Assembly: GCA_028714895.1 (NCBI GenBank)
Contig: JAQTLM010000004.1
Span: forward strand, 108,167 to 172,166
Source of the DNA: Gallionella sp.
GTDB lineage: Bacteria > Pseudomonadota > Gammaproteobacteria > Burkholderiales > Gallionellaceae
DNA: 64,000 nt
Direction of reading: 5' to 3'
Shown here: positions 46,353 through 55,800 of the stretch, piece after piece
Position numbering within the stretch: the first letter of the stretch is position 1
Layout: each line of letters begins with the position of its first letter
Made by a program: the position numbers and the translations under genes
The notes under the pieces: generated by a model
Databases searched by the model: none
Seen by the model: only the letters and a program-made list of their open reading frames with translations
Told to the model about the DNA's origin: nothing

Positions 46353-47054
46353 TGCGCAGGGAATATCCTTCAGATCGCTTCCGGCAAAATCTTTTTGTAT
46401 TCTGGCCAAGTCGGTGCCTGTCTTGGCATCCAGCCCGTTCAGCACGAATAGGGTCGCCTTAAGTTTGCTGGCACGTTCGCCAATCTGGGCACTACGCACT
46501 CCCTTGGAGCTCCGCAACTCATCGAGAAAATGCTGTGCCGCCTCTCGCGTCTTGAACACGCCAAGCGAGATGGCGTTTAGCCATGGCCCCGCGTCCGGTA
46601 CGACGAAATACTCATCAATGCCGCGCGCCTTGAGCTGGGCAATTTTTTGGTTCACCGCTGCCTTATCCTTCATCGGCGGTATATACACCCAATAGCCTAT
46701 GGCGTATTCGACCTGGCGCTGGCTTAATTTATCGCCAAGCTGCAACGTGGACAGGGCAGCCGTTGCCCGCGCCAAATCGGCACCCGAGAACTCGCCCCAT
46801 TCCATACATGAAACATCCGGCTTGGCTGTGAGCGTTGCAGGCGCCTCAGCCGGCGCCGAGACGGGCGCAGGCGCGGAGGCAGGCAATGCCGCGGCCGGCT
46901 TGCCTTGCGGCGCGCTCAGCAAGCTGATTTTTTCCTCATGCAGCGCGAGTTGCGCCTGCGCCGCTTGCTCATCGGCGGCCAGCAGCCCTCCCCACTGCAT
47001 CACTGCGAAGAAAATCACATTCCCCAACAACAAAATCCAGACTAATGCTTTCAT
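46341..47054 (-). CDS. SPOR-domain membrane protein
   Basis: A 237-residue protein with one N-terminal helix (about residues 3-22, ALVWILLLGNVIFFAVMQW), a Pro/Ala-rich linker and a C-terminal SPOR domain (about 105-215) with YWVYIPPMKDKAAVNQKIAQ. SPOR domains bind denuded peptidoglycan at division sites. It starts at the ATG overlapping the coaX stop (TGATG). The birA-coaX-SPOR order is common in betaproteobacteria, but no link to cofactor synthesis is apparent. Confidence 0.85.
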   Translation of the reverse strand: MKALVWILLLGNVIFFAVMQWGGLLAADEQAAQAQLALHEEKISLLSAPQGKPAAALPASAPAPVSAPAEAPATLTAKPDVSCMEWGEFSGADLARATAALSTLQLGDKLSQRQVEYAIGYWVYIPPMKDKAAVNQKIAQLKARGIDEYFVVPDAGPWLNAISLGVFKTREAAQHFLDELRSSKGVRSAQIGERASKLKATLFVLNGLDAKTGTDLARIQKDFAGSDLKDIPCALTR

Positions 47055-47791
47055 CACGCGTTCGTTTCCTGTGCGATTAACCAAAGACCTTGCAGGACCA
47101 GATTATCCACGATGCGCAACGGCACGTTAAGACGATTCCGCAGTACCGCTTCCGCCCCGCCGCTCAGCACAACCGGCGCGCTGCCATCGCCGAGCAGCGC
47201 GTATTGCCGCTCAATCGCGCCGCAACTGGCTTGTAGCGCGCCGCCGTATAGCGCATCGGCGGTGCTCATCGGGAACGGCACATACTCCCCTTGCCCCGGT
47301 TGCCGTTGCGCTGCTTGCAACTGGACGGCTGCGTCGCGCAAGCTGCGCTGCATCAGTTCCACGCCGGGCAAAATCAGCCCGCCGATAAATTCTCCCGTAG
47401 CAGACAGCGCGTCAACCGTAGTGGCCGTGCCGCTGTTCACCACCAGGCACGTCCCGCGCACCAGATGCCATGCCGCAATCAAAGCCGCCCAGCGGTCGCT
47501 GCCCAGCCGGGAAGGGCTGGAATAACCGTTGCGCACGCCGCACTGCGCCTCCTGTGCGACGATAAAACGGGGCTGAACAGACAGTCCGGCGCCGGCATTG
47601 CGGATGTGCTGCGCGATTTCTTCCCCGGCGACATTACTTACCCAGATTTGCCGTATGCCCTGCAATCCGGCGAACTGATGCGACAACTCGCCCGCCTGTT
47701 CGACAGGCAGGACGCCGCTGCGCAGCCAGGTTCCCTCATCTACTAAAGCCCACTTGATGCGTGTGTTGCCCGCGTCGATCAGCAATTTCAT
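47054..47791 (-). CDS. coaX: Type III pantothenate kinase
   Basis: CoaX phosphorylates pantothenate in the first step of coenzyme A synthesis; type III enzymes are insensitive to CoA feedback. The 245-residue protein has the ASKHA phosphate-binding motif LLIDAGNTRIKWAL, the GSDRWAALIAAW block and VNSGTATTVDAL. ATG 47791 overlaps the birA stop (ATGA); longer in-frame starts upstream lie within birA and would add non-conserved sequence. Confidence 0.95.
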   Translation of the reverse strand: MKLLIDAGNTRIKWALVDEGTWLRSGVLPVEQAGELSHQFAGLQGIRQIWVSNVAGEEIAQHIRNAGAGLSVQPRFIVAQEAQCGVRNGYSSPSRLGSDRWAALIAAWHLVRGTCLVVNSGTATTVDALSATGEFIGGLILPGVELMQRSLRDAAVQLQAAQRQPGQGEYVPFPMSTADALYGGALQASCGAIERQYALLGDGSAPVVLSGGAEAVLRNRLNVPLRIVDNLVLQGLWLIAQETNA

Positions 47792-48807
47792 CGCAGCCCT
47801 CCCGCTTCGCCGGAATTGAATTGGCGCATTCCCTGCGCAGTTTCCAGGCGCAGCTCGCCGCGATCGCTGACTCCGCGCGCAATCCCGGTCACGACCGAGT
47901 CGTCCGCCATGCGCAATTGGACCGGCTGATTCTGGTGGATATGGTAGCGCTCCCACTCGCCGCCGAACGCGGCAAAGCCGCTCTGCGCAAATTGCCGCAG
48001 CGCCTCGGCCAGCTCCTGCAACACGGCGGCCAGCAACCGGTTGCGCGTAGGCATGTCCTGGCACAACTCATCCAGTGCGCCGGCAGGCTGGTCAATCCGG
48101 CCTGAGAGATTGTCCGGCAAGAAGCAATTCAGGCCGATGCCGATCACCACCGCGCTCGGCCCGAGCATATCGCCTTGCGCCTCGATCAGCACACCGCCCA
48201 GTTTGCGCTGGTCACCCGATTTGCTTTGGCCGGTCAAAATATCATTCGGCCATTTCAGCCGCACATCCTGCGCGCCCAGCCCGTTCAGCGCGCGCGCAAT
48301 CGCCACGCCCACCGCCAGGCTCAACCCGGACAGCGCATTCAGCCCGCAATCAAACCGCCACAATAGGGAGAACGTCAGCGTGCTGCCCAGTCCGGAACGC
48401 CATGTCCGCCCCATTCGCCCGCGTCCGGCGGTCTGCAATTCCACCGCCAGCACGCTACCGCCGGGCGCACCCCCATTCACGGCATCCAGCCCGGCGCGCT
48501 GCAACAGCAAGGTGTTGCTGGAAGCGGCCTGCGGCAGTATCCCGATATCGAACTGCCCGGCATCCTTGCCCAGCCAGCGCAATACTTCTTCGCGTTCCAG
48601 CCGCTGCCACGGGTGCGCCAGACGATAACCGCGACCGCGTATCCGTTGCAGCGCCACGCCATATTCCGCAACATCGGCCAGCGCGTTGAACACGCTGGCG
48701 CGCGACACGCCAAGCCGTCCCGCCAACGCCTCGCCGGAATGGAATTCACCGTCTGCCAGGATATTCAGCAACTGCCAGGTTCGCGCTTGAACAATGTCTT
48801 TCGTCAT
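47788..48807 (-). CDS. birA: Bifunctional biotin ligase and biotin operon repressor
   Basis: BirA attaches biotin to the carboxyl carrier protein of acetyl-CoA carboxylase; the N-terminal winged helix lets it repress biotin genes. The 339-residue protein has the DNA-binding domain (about 10-65, LAGRLGVSRASVFNALADV), the ligase core with ELQTAGRGRMGRTWRSG (biotinyl-AMP loop) and LKWPNDIL, and a small C-terminal domain. No bio genes are in the window. It starts 4 bp inside the patatin gene's stop. Confidence 0.95.
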   Translation of the reverse strand: MTKDIVQARTWQLLNILADGEFHSGEALAGRLGVSRASVFNALADVAEYGVALQRIRGRGYRLAHPWQRLEREEVLRWLGKDAGQFDIGILPQAASSNTLLLQRAGLDAVNGGAPGGSVLAVELQTAGRGRMGRTWRSGLGSTLTFSLLWRFDCGLNALSGLSLAVGVAIARALNGLGAQDVRLKWPNDILTGQSKSGDQRKLGGVLIEAQGDMLGPSAVVIGIGLNCFLPDNLSGRIDQPAGALDELCQDMPTRNRLLAAVLQELAEALRQFAQSGFAAFGGEWERYHIHQNQPVQLRMADDSVVTGIARGVSDRGELRLETAQGMRQFNSGEAGGLR

Positions 48808-50012
48808 TGCGGCATTCCATTATTTTGGTGCGGCTGAATGGCATCCTGGCCCGACTGGCCGATATCCTGGCGAGGCTGCCCATCAAGAAAGTGCAGAATT
48901 TCGTCGCGCTGTTTCAAGGCATCCTGATATCCGAGATCAATCAGCGCGCGGCAGAATTTTCCTTCGGACAGAAGATAACTGACCAGCGTCGCGCCGCTTT
49001 GATGAACCGCCCCGACCAGGCGCAACAACAGGCGTATCGTCCAGGGCAATTCCGCAGCATAGCGCTCGGCGATTTTTTCAATCTGCTGACTGGGAGAGAC
49101 AACCAGCACGTCAACATGTTTTATATCGGCTTGCGCACATACCGATTCCGGCAACATGGCCGCCAGCTCGTTGAGGCGTTGCACCCGCTCCAGGTCAACT
49201 TCCATGCTGTCGAGGAAAATACTGTTCAGCGCATGCCCGGCAACCTGCGCCAAGGAAGGATAGTCGCTCATATCGGCGCGCCCGGATTGACCGGTATCAC
49301 CGTTCGTGGTAACCCCGATTACCAGGATGCGCGTCGCGCCCAGATGCAGCGCGGAACTGATTGGCGCGATCTGGCGCATCGAACCGTCGCCGAAATATTC
49401 GCGATTAATCAGGGTCGCAGGGAAAATAAAGGGCAGGGCCGACGAGGCCAGCAAATGCCTGATTCCGATCTGCGCCGGAATACCGATACGCCGCGCGCGC
49501 CGCCATGGAACAATCTCGCCCACGCCCTGATAGAACGTGACCGACTGCCCTGATCCGTAGCCGGAGGCGGTGATGCTCAGCGCATGCAACAGTCCGGCAT
49601 CTATGCTGTCCTGGATTTTTTCGCAAGGAAGGGCTTCTTCGAGAAATTCGACCAGCGGAGAATTGTCCAAAAAAGATGTTTGCCTGAGCTTATTGATGCC
49701 AATGCCACTCAGTATCAGTCCGGCCAACCACAACGCAGTGTTGTTAAACACGCCGATTGCATCGGTGCGATACACCTGATTGGCGTGAAAATTTTTCCAG
49801 ATCCCATCGAGATAGCGCACACCTTTACGGAAATTTTGCGCATTTATCGCCAGCGTCGCGGCATTGAGCGCCCCTGCCGACGTTCCGCAAATCACCGGGA
49901 AAGGATTATGCGCGTGGCGCGGCAGGAATTCGGCGATCGCCTTGAGCACACCGACCTGATAAGCGGCACGCGCGCCACCGCCGGTCAGTATCAGCCCTAC
50001 GCGCTTTTCCAT
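48804..50012 (-). CDS. Patatin-like phospholipase
   Basis: A 402-residue patatin/RssA-type esterase. The oxyanion motif LTGGGARAAYQVG, nucleophile GTSAG (in ICGTSAGALNA) and the Asp of GDGSMRQ form the expected Ser-Asp dyad. The C-terminal 100 residues are less typical. ATG 50012 is preferred; TTG at 50027 is an alternative. It is followed by birA with a 4-bp overlap and preceded by a small unknown gene. Substrate is unknown; membrane lipids are likely. Confidence 0.88.
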   Translation of the reverse strand: MEKRVGLILTGGGARAAYQVGVLKAIAEFLPRHAHNPFPVICGTSAGALNAATLAINAQNFRKGVRYLDGIWKNFHANQVYRTDAIGVFNNTALWLAGLILSGIGINKLRQTSFLDNSPLVEFLEEALPCEKIQDSIDAGLLHALSITASGYGSGQSVTFYQGVGEIVPWRRARRIGIPAQIGIRHLLASSALPFIFPATLINREYFGDGSMRQIAPISSALHLGATRILVIGVTTNGDTGQSGRADMSDYPSLAQVAGHALNSIFLDSMEVDLERVQRLNELAAMLPESVCAQADIKHVDVLVVSPSQQIEKIAERYAAELPWTIRLLLRLVGAVHQSGATLVSYLLSEGKFCRALIDLGYQDALKQRDEILHFLDGQPRQDIGQSGQDAIQPHQNNGMPQ

Positions 50013-50019
50013 TCGCGTC

Positions 50020-50361
50020 CTATTCAACCTCGGCTTGCACCGATTCCAGCGCGTCTTTCAGCGTCTCTTCCGGCAGTGCATTCAGCGTTTCCGACAGCAT
50101 CTCGGCGGCACCCACCGCCCCGCTAGGCAAAGCCCCGACATCGGTGTTCGCCACCAGCACCGCAGCCGCGCCCACTACCTTGAGCAGGCGCGCGCGCTCG
50201 GCCATCAGCATCTCGATTTCCCTGCTCAGTAATTCAACTTCTTGCTTGTTCATCAATAATCCCCCCTGGTGTGCCTTCGCGCCCGCCGGAGCCTGGCGGT
50301 AATGCTGCAGCGCGGCCTCACGCAGTTGTTTGTCCACCCTCCCCTTGGGTGCAAATCGCAT
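50020..50361 (-). CDS. Small protein of unknown function upstream of the patatin gene
   Basis: A 113-residue protein that I do not recognise. The first 36 residues are basic and polar; the rest begins MNKQEVELLSREIEMLMAE, an acidic heptad-like helix, then a hydrophobic stretch VVGAAAVLVA and an acidic tail. The ATG at 50361 has AGGTGA upstream. An internal ATG at 50253 also has a strong site (AGGGGGG) and would give 77 residues, so two forms are possible. It ends 8 bp before the patatin start, suggesting co-expression. Confidence 0.6.
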   Translation of the reverse strand: MRFAPKGRVDKQLREAALQHYRQAPAGAKAHQGGLLMNKQEVELLSREIEMLMAERARLLKVVGAAAVLVANTDVGALPSGAVGAAEMLSETLNALPEETLKDALESVQAEVE

Positions 50362-50483
50362 GCCGATTCACCTGTTAATTATAACGTAGCGATACCATGC
50401 CGCGCCGCATCAAGCAAATATATCCAAGCTGACAATCGGTGTAATTCGGTAGAATTGACGCACCATTATCGACTTGCCTTGTT

Positions 50484-51299
50484 ATGAACCCAATCACCCT
50501 GCCCGGTGGCAAACATGCCGTGCTGCTGATTCACGGCCTGCAAAGCAGCCCTGCTGAACTGCAGCCACTGGCCAAACGACTCAATCAGGCCGGATTCACC
50601 GTGCATGTGCCGCACATTCGTGGTTATGGCTTTGAGCATGGCGACACACCGCGCTCCGTCACGCATTGGCAAGACTGGCATGCCAAGGTATTGAACGAGT
50701 TTCGCCTCCTCAAACAACGGTACGAAACCGTTGCCATTGGCGGACTTTGTATTGGCGCGGTGCTATCACTAAGCGTTGCGGCCGAACTGGGTGATGAGGT
50801 ATCCGCATTGTCGCTGCTTTCCACCACACTGTGGTACGACGGCTGGAGCATCCCATGGTATCGTTTTATGCGCTACGTCGGCTATTACACGCCGTTTCGC
50901 TACATCTACAGCTACCGCGAACGCGAACCATTCGGCCTGAAAAATGAGCAATTGCGCAAATGGATAGCGCGCGAAATGAGCCACAAGGATTCCTCCATCG
51001 TGGGTGCCAGCAAGCTGAATTTGCCAGCCATACAGGAAGCGGAACGCATGATTAAGTCGGTAAAAAAATCCCTGCCATGTGTCACTGTACCAACGTTAAT
51101 CATTCATGCCATTGATGACGACGTATCCACGCCGCGCAGTGCGCGATTTGTCGCCGATAACATCGGCTCCAAGACCGTAGAAAGCCTCTTATTGCATAAC
51201 AGTTACCATATGATCACCGTAGACAATGATCGCGAACAGGTTGCCGTCGACACCATTCGATTTTTCAAGGCGGTTGGGGTCAACCGCGCAGCGGTCTAG
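50484..51299 (+). CDS. Alpha/beta hydrolase with a Cys at the nucleophile elbow
   Basis: A 271-residue Est30-like alpha/beta hydrolase. HGLQSSPAELQPLAKRL marks the oxyanion region and IGGLCIGAVLSL the nucleophile elbow, where Cys replaces the usual Ser (GLCIG for GxSxG). Asp in IHAIDDDVSTP and His in LLLHNSYHMI complete a triad. Cap residues between are helical and aromatic. The gene lies 55 bp before an acyl carrier protein and a ketosynthase on the same strand, which suggests an acyl thioester or ester of that pathway as substrate. Confidence 0.85.
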   Translation: MNPITLPGGKHAVLLIHGLQSSPAELQPLAKRLNQAGFTVHVPHIRGYGFEHGDTPRSVTHWQDWHAKVLNEFRLLKQRYETVAIGGLCIGAVLSLSVAAELGDEVSALSLLSTTLWYDGWSIPWYRFMRYVGYYTPFRYIYSYREREPFGLKNEQLRKWIAREMSHKDSSIVGASKLNLPAIQEAERMIKSVKKSLPCVTVPTLIIHAIDDDVSTPRSARFVADNIGSKTVESLLLHNSYHMITVDNDREQVAVDTIRFFKAVGVNRAAV

Positions 51300-51354
51300 G
51301 GTTCAACTCCTGTTATAATCTTCCCAAATCATCAATTCCGGACACAAGCGAGAC

Positions 51355-51600
51355 ATGAGCTCCCTGCAAACCATTCAACGCCTGATGGTCGAACAATTCG
51401 ACCTCAAACTCGAAGACCTGAGCCCAGACGCACAACTGGAAAGCCTGGGGGTGGACTCGCTGTCGGTGATCGAATTCATGTTCCATCTCGAAGATGAACT
51501 GAAGATCAAGCTGCCCGATGCGCGCGTCGAAATCAAGACCGTCCAGGATGTCGCCAACGTCGTGGATAGAATCATCGCCGAGCAAAAATCTTCGTCATAA
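51355..51600 (+). CDS. Acyl carrier protein, cluster-specific
   Basis: An 81-residue ACP. The phosphopantetheine Ser is in ESLGVDSLSVIEFMFHLED, matching the GxDSL motif. It differs from the housekeeping AcpP type in the flanking residues (DSLSVIE rather than DSLDTVE). It sits 9 bp before a KAS II-like ketosynthase and after the hydrolase, so it probably carries a dedicated acyl chain. No malonyl transferase, ketoreductase or dehydratase is nearby. Confidence 0.92.
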   Translation: MSSLQTIQRLMVEQFDLKLEDLSPDAQLESLGVDSLSVIEFMFHLEDELKIKLPDARVEIKTVQDVANVVDRIIAEQKSSS

Positions 51601-51609
51601 CAGACCCGC

Positions 51610-52851
51610 ATGACTCGTCGTGTCGTCATTACCGGACTGGGCGTCATTTCACCGGTCGGAAAAACCCCTGAGGCGTTTTTCAGTAGCCTGATGGCAGGGC
51701 GCTCCGGCATCAAGCGCCTGCAAACCAGTTTCAGCGAAAAACTCTCCATCCGCATCGCTGCGCCAGTGGACAGCTTTAACCCCAACGAATATTTCAGCAA
51801 AATCCAACTCACCGGTATCGAGCGTTTCAGCCAGTTCGCGCTAGCTGCTGCTGAACAAGCCGTGCAGGATGCGCAACTTGAGTTAAGCGCAGCGGAACAG
51901 CCACGCACCGGGGTATATATGGGCTCCTGTATGGGCGGAGCGGGCACGCTCGAAGATGGCTATGTGGAATTATTCCAACGCGATAATTCGCGCATCAAGC
52001 CGCTCAGCGTGTTGCTGAGCATGAACAACGCCGCCGCCTCGCAACTATCCATCAAATATCATCTGCGGGGCCCGAACATCACCTACGCAACTGCCTGCTC
52101 TTCCTCGGCGATTGCTGTCGGTGAAGCCTATCGCCAGATCAAACACGGCTATGCCGATGTAATGCTGGCGGGTGGTTCCGAGGCGATGCTCACCCTGGGC
52201 GTGATGAAAGCGTGGGAAGCTCTGCATACACTGGCACATGAAGACCCGAACGATGCCGCCGCATCCTGCAAACCTTTCGCAAAGAATCGCAACGGGCTGG
52301 TACTCGGAGAAGGCGCGGCAGTATTGGTACTGGAAGATGCCGAGCGCGCGATCAAGCGCGGTGCGAAGATTTATGCGGAGCTGGCCGGTTACGATTGCTC
52401 GTCCGATTCGAGCCACCTCACCAAACCGGATGCCGGCGGTCAAGCCCGCACTATCCACAACGCCCTGCGCGATGCAGGATTGCGACCTCAGGACATCCAC
52501 TACATCAACGCCCACGGCACCGCTACCTTGGCGGGGGACATCGAGGAAACCAAGGCCATCAAGCAAGTGTTCGGCTCACACGCTTCCAGCGTTCCGATCA
52601 GCTCGACCAAATCCATGCACGGCCATCTGATGGGCGCAACCGGGGCGGTGGAATTCATGGCGGCCATGCTGGCGCTGCACCATGGCGCCATTCCGCCGAC
52701 CATCAATCTGCATGATCCAGACCCCGAATGCGATTTGGACTACGTACCAAACCAAGGGCGAACCGGCATCAAACTCAACGCCGTGATGTCCAACTCGTTT
52801 GCGTTCGGTGGCAGCAATGCGGTATTAATTGCGAAACGTTTCAACCCCTGA
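51610..52851 (+). CDS. FabF-like beta-ketoacyl-ACP synthase, cluster-specific
   Basis: A 413-residue condensing enzyme of the KAS II type. The active Cys is in ATACSSSAIAVGEAY and the two His residues are in NAHGTATLAGD and KSMHGHLMGATGA, the Cys-His-His triad of decarboxylating condensing enzymes. It is paired with its own ACP rather than located in a fab operon. It ends convergent to hrpA with an 11-bp overlap of 3' ends. The chain product is unknown. Confidence 0.92.
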   Translation: MTRRVVITGLGVISPVGKTPEAFFSSLMAGRSGIKRLQTSFSEKLSIRIAAPVDSFNPNEYFSKIQLTGIERFSQFALAAAEQAVQDAQLELSAAEQPRTGVYMGSCMGGAGTLEDGYVELFQRDNSRIKPLSVLLSMNNAAASQLSIKYHLRGPNITYATACSSSAIAVGEAYRQIKHGYADVMLAGGSEAMLTLGVMKAWEALHTLAHEDPNDAAASCKPFAKNRNGLVLGEGAAVLVLEDAERAIKRGAKIYAELAGYDCSSDSSHLTKPDAGGQARTIHNALRDAGLRPQDIHYINAHGTATLAGDIEETKAIKQVFGSHASSVPISSTKSMHGHLMGATGAVEFMAAMLALHHGAIPPTINLHDPDPECDLDYVPNQGRTGIKLNAVMSNSFAFGGSNAVLIAKRFNP

Positions 52852-55800
52852 TCGCAGCCAGCATTTTCTCCAGCCGCTTCACCGACACAATCACCGGGGT
52901 CTTCAGTTCCTGCGCAAACAGCGACACGCGCAGTTCCTGCAACAGCCAGGCAAATTCATCCACGCGCGGATCAGGCCTGCCCTGTTGCGCCTGGCGCAAC
53001 TTCTGCCATGCCTGCGACAGCGGCTGCATTTGCGTCATGCACTGCGCATCGCGCGCCGGGTTGCTGTGCAGCTTTTCAATGCGCAGGCTGATCGCCTTGA
53101 GGTAACGCGGGATGTGCTGCAAGCGATCATAGGGCGTATCGGCGATGAAGCGTTTGTGCAGCAGCCATTCCAGTTGCGCGCGCACATCCTGACTGGCCTG
53201 CGCGTTTGCTTTGAGGTGCGGCAGGCTCTTCTGCACCGCTTGGTATTCGTTGAGAATGCTGCCAACCAGCCGCGCAATCTCCTGCGCGATCAATAGCAGG
53301 CGGTTTTTTGCTTCCTTGCCGCGTGCGGTGAATTCGGCTTCGTTGGCCGGCAACGGGTTATTCAAGCAGCAGCGATCGAAGGTCATCTCCAATATTTGCT
53401 GCTGCAATTCCTGCTGTGTGCCGCTAAATGGGGAATTGGGCGCCATGAACAACATACCGAGCCGTTGCGCGTCGGGCAGATTTTTCTCCAGGTACTTCAC
53501 CTGGTCTTTCAGCAACAGCATGAACAGGCGGCGCAGCCCGCCGCGATGCGCGATTTGAGCGGCATCGCGGGTATCGAAGGCGCGCAGCACCACCGCATCG
53601 CCCTCGTCCACCAGCGCGTTGAACAGCGTGACGTTCTGTCCGGCTCGCTTTACCTCGTGTGTCTCGGTAAAGCTGCCGAGACTCCACGAAGTGTAACGCT
53701 GCTCCGAAACGGATTCGCCCTGTTCTTTGGTCGCCGCGCCCGCCACCGCCACGATTTCGTGGGCGACACGCGGCGCAAGTTCGCCATGCAACTGTGCAAA
53801 ATTGCGCGACATGCCGAGCTGCCGGCCGTGCTCGTCCACGATGCGGAAATTCATCAGCAGATGCGGCGGCAACTGCTCCAGGCGAAACGCATCCAGCGGG
53901 ACGTCGAGTTGTTTCTGATCGCGGATATAGCGTGCCAGCACCTGCAGCAACGACTGGTTGGAGGCGGGTACTTCCCGGCAAAATACCGCCGCGAATTCCG
54001 GCACCGGCACCAGATTGCGGCGAATTTTTTGCGGCAGCGTCTTGATCAGTTGCACCACCTTCTCCGCCAGGATGCCCGGCACCAGCCACTCGCAGCGTGC
54101 CGCGCTCACCTGGTTGATCAGCGCCAGCGGCACGTCAAGGGTGATGCCGTCGTCGTTCCTGCCCGGCGAAAAGTTGTAGCTCAACGCGAAGCTGACGCTG
54201 TCGATCTTCAGCTGCGGCGGGAACTGGTCGGTGGTGATGCCCGCCGCCTCGTGGCGCATCAGGTCATCTTTTTTCAGATAGAGCAGCTTCGCATCGGCGC
54301 GTTCCGCTTCCTTGCGCCAGTGCTCAAACGCCGCGCCGTTGTGGATATGGCCCCCGGAAAAATGATGGGGAATGCGGCTGTCGTAGAACGCGAAGATCAG
54401 CTCGTCGTCCACCAGCACGTCGGGGCGGCGCGCCTTGTGTTCCAGCGCCTCGATGTCGGCGATCAGTTTCTGGTTGTGCGCGAAAAACGGCGCCATGGTA
54501 TTGAACTCGCCTTCGACCAACGCCTGGCGGATGAATATTTCGCGCGATTCCGCGGGATTCATCGGCCCGTAATGCACGCGTTTCCTGGCGTTCAGCAGCA
54601 AGCCATGCAGGGTGCTGCGCTCATAGGCGGCAACCTGGGCGGACTTCTTTTCCCAATGAGGGTCGTAATAATGGCGCTTGATCAGATGCGTGCCGACCTC
54701 CTCCAGCCACTCCGGTTCGATACGCGCCACGCAGCGCGCGTACAGGCGGTGCGTCTCGATCAGCTCGCCCGCCATCACCCATTTGCTGCCTTTCTTCGCC
54801 AGCACCGAATTGGGCGCGATGAAAAACTTGATCCCGCGCGCTCCCAGATATTCATTGCCTTCCACGCTCTTCATGCCGATGTTGCCGAGCAGCCCGCACA
54901 ACAGGGCTTTGTGGATCTGCTCATAGGTCGCGGGCTGTTCATTCTCGCGCATCCCCATTTCGGCGACTTGCGCGTGCAGTTGCTGATGCAGTTCGCGCCA
55001 TTCGCGCAGGCGCAACGGCGACAGGAAATTTTTCCGGCATTCTTCCGCAAGCAGGCGGTTGGATTGCTTGTGCGCCACTGCCTGTTCGAACCACGCCCAC
55101 AGCTTCAGGTAAGCCAGAAAATCGGAACGCTCATCGGCAAAACGCTTATGCGCGGCATCCGCTGCCTCTTGCCGATCCAGCGGGCGTTCGCGCGAGTCTT
55201 GTACCGACAGTGCGCTGGCGATAATGAGGATTTCCGTCAGGCAGTGGTACTGCCTTCCGGCCAACAGCAGGCGCGCGATTTTCGGGTCGAGCGGCAGTTT
55301 GGCCAGTTCATGCCCAAGATCGGTGAGTTGCCGCGCCTCGTCGATCGCATTGAGTTCGACAAGCAACTGGTAGCCGTCTGCAATCATGCGCGGCGTGGGC
55401 GGCTCGATGAACGGAAACTCGGCAATATCGTAGCCCCGAGACGGTGAGGCGAAGCCCTTTGGTGCGGGAGGGGCTACGAGGCGGCCGCTCCCGCAATCGG
55501 CTGGCTCCGCCAGTAACGTGTCGCGGCCAGCCCCCAGCTCCAGCGCGCTCATGCGCAGGATGGCGGTAGCCAGCGACACGCGGAAAATCTCCGGATCGGT
55601 GAATTCGTCGCGTTGCAAGAAATCCGCCTCGTCGTACAGGCGGATGCACACGCCGCTCATCACCCGCCCGCAACGCCCGGCGCGCTGGTTGGCGGCGGCG
55701 CGCGAGATCTTCTCGATATGCAGCTGCTCGACTTTCTGGCGGATGCTGTAGCGGTTCACCCGCGCCAGGCCGCAGTCGATCACATAGCCGATGTTCGGCA

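Noticed and set aside
53396..55447. 683-codon plus-strand frame
   Set aside because: It is the shadow of hrpA; the minus strand carries conserved helicase sequence throughout.
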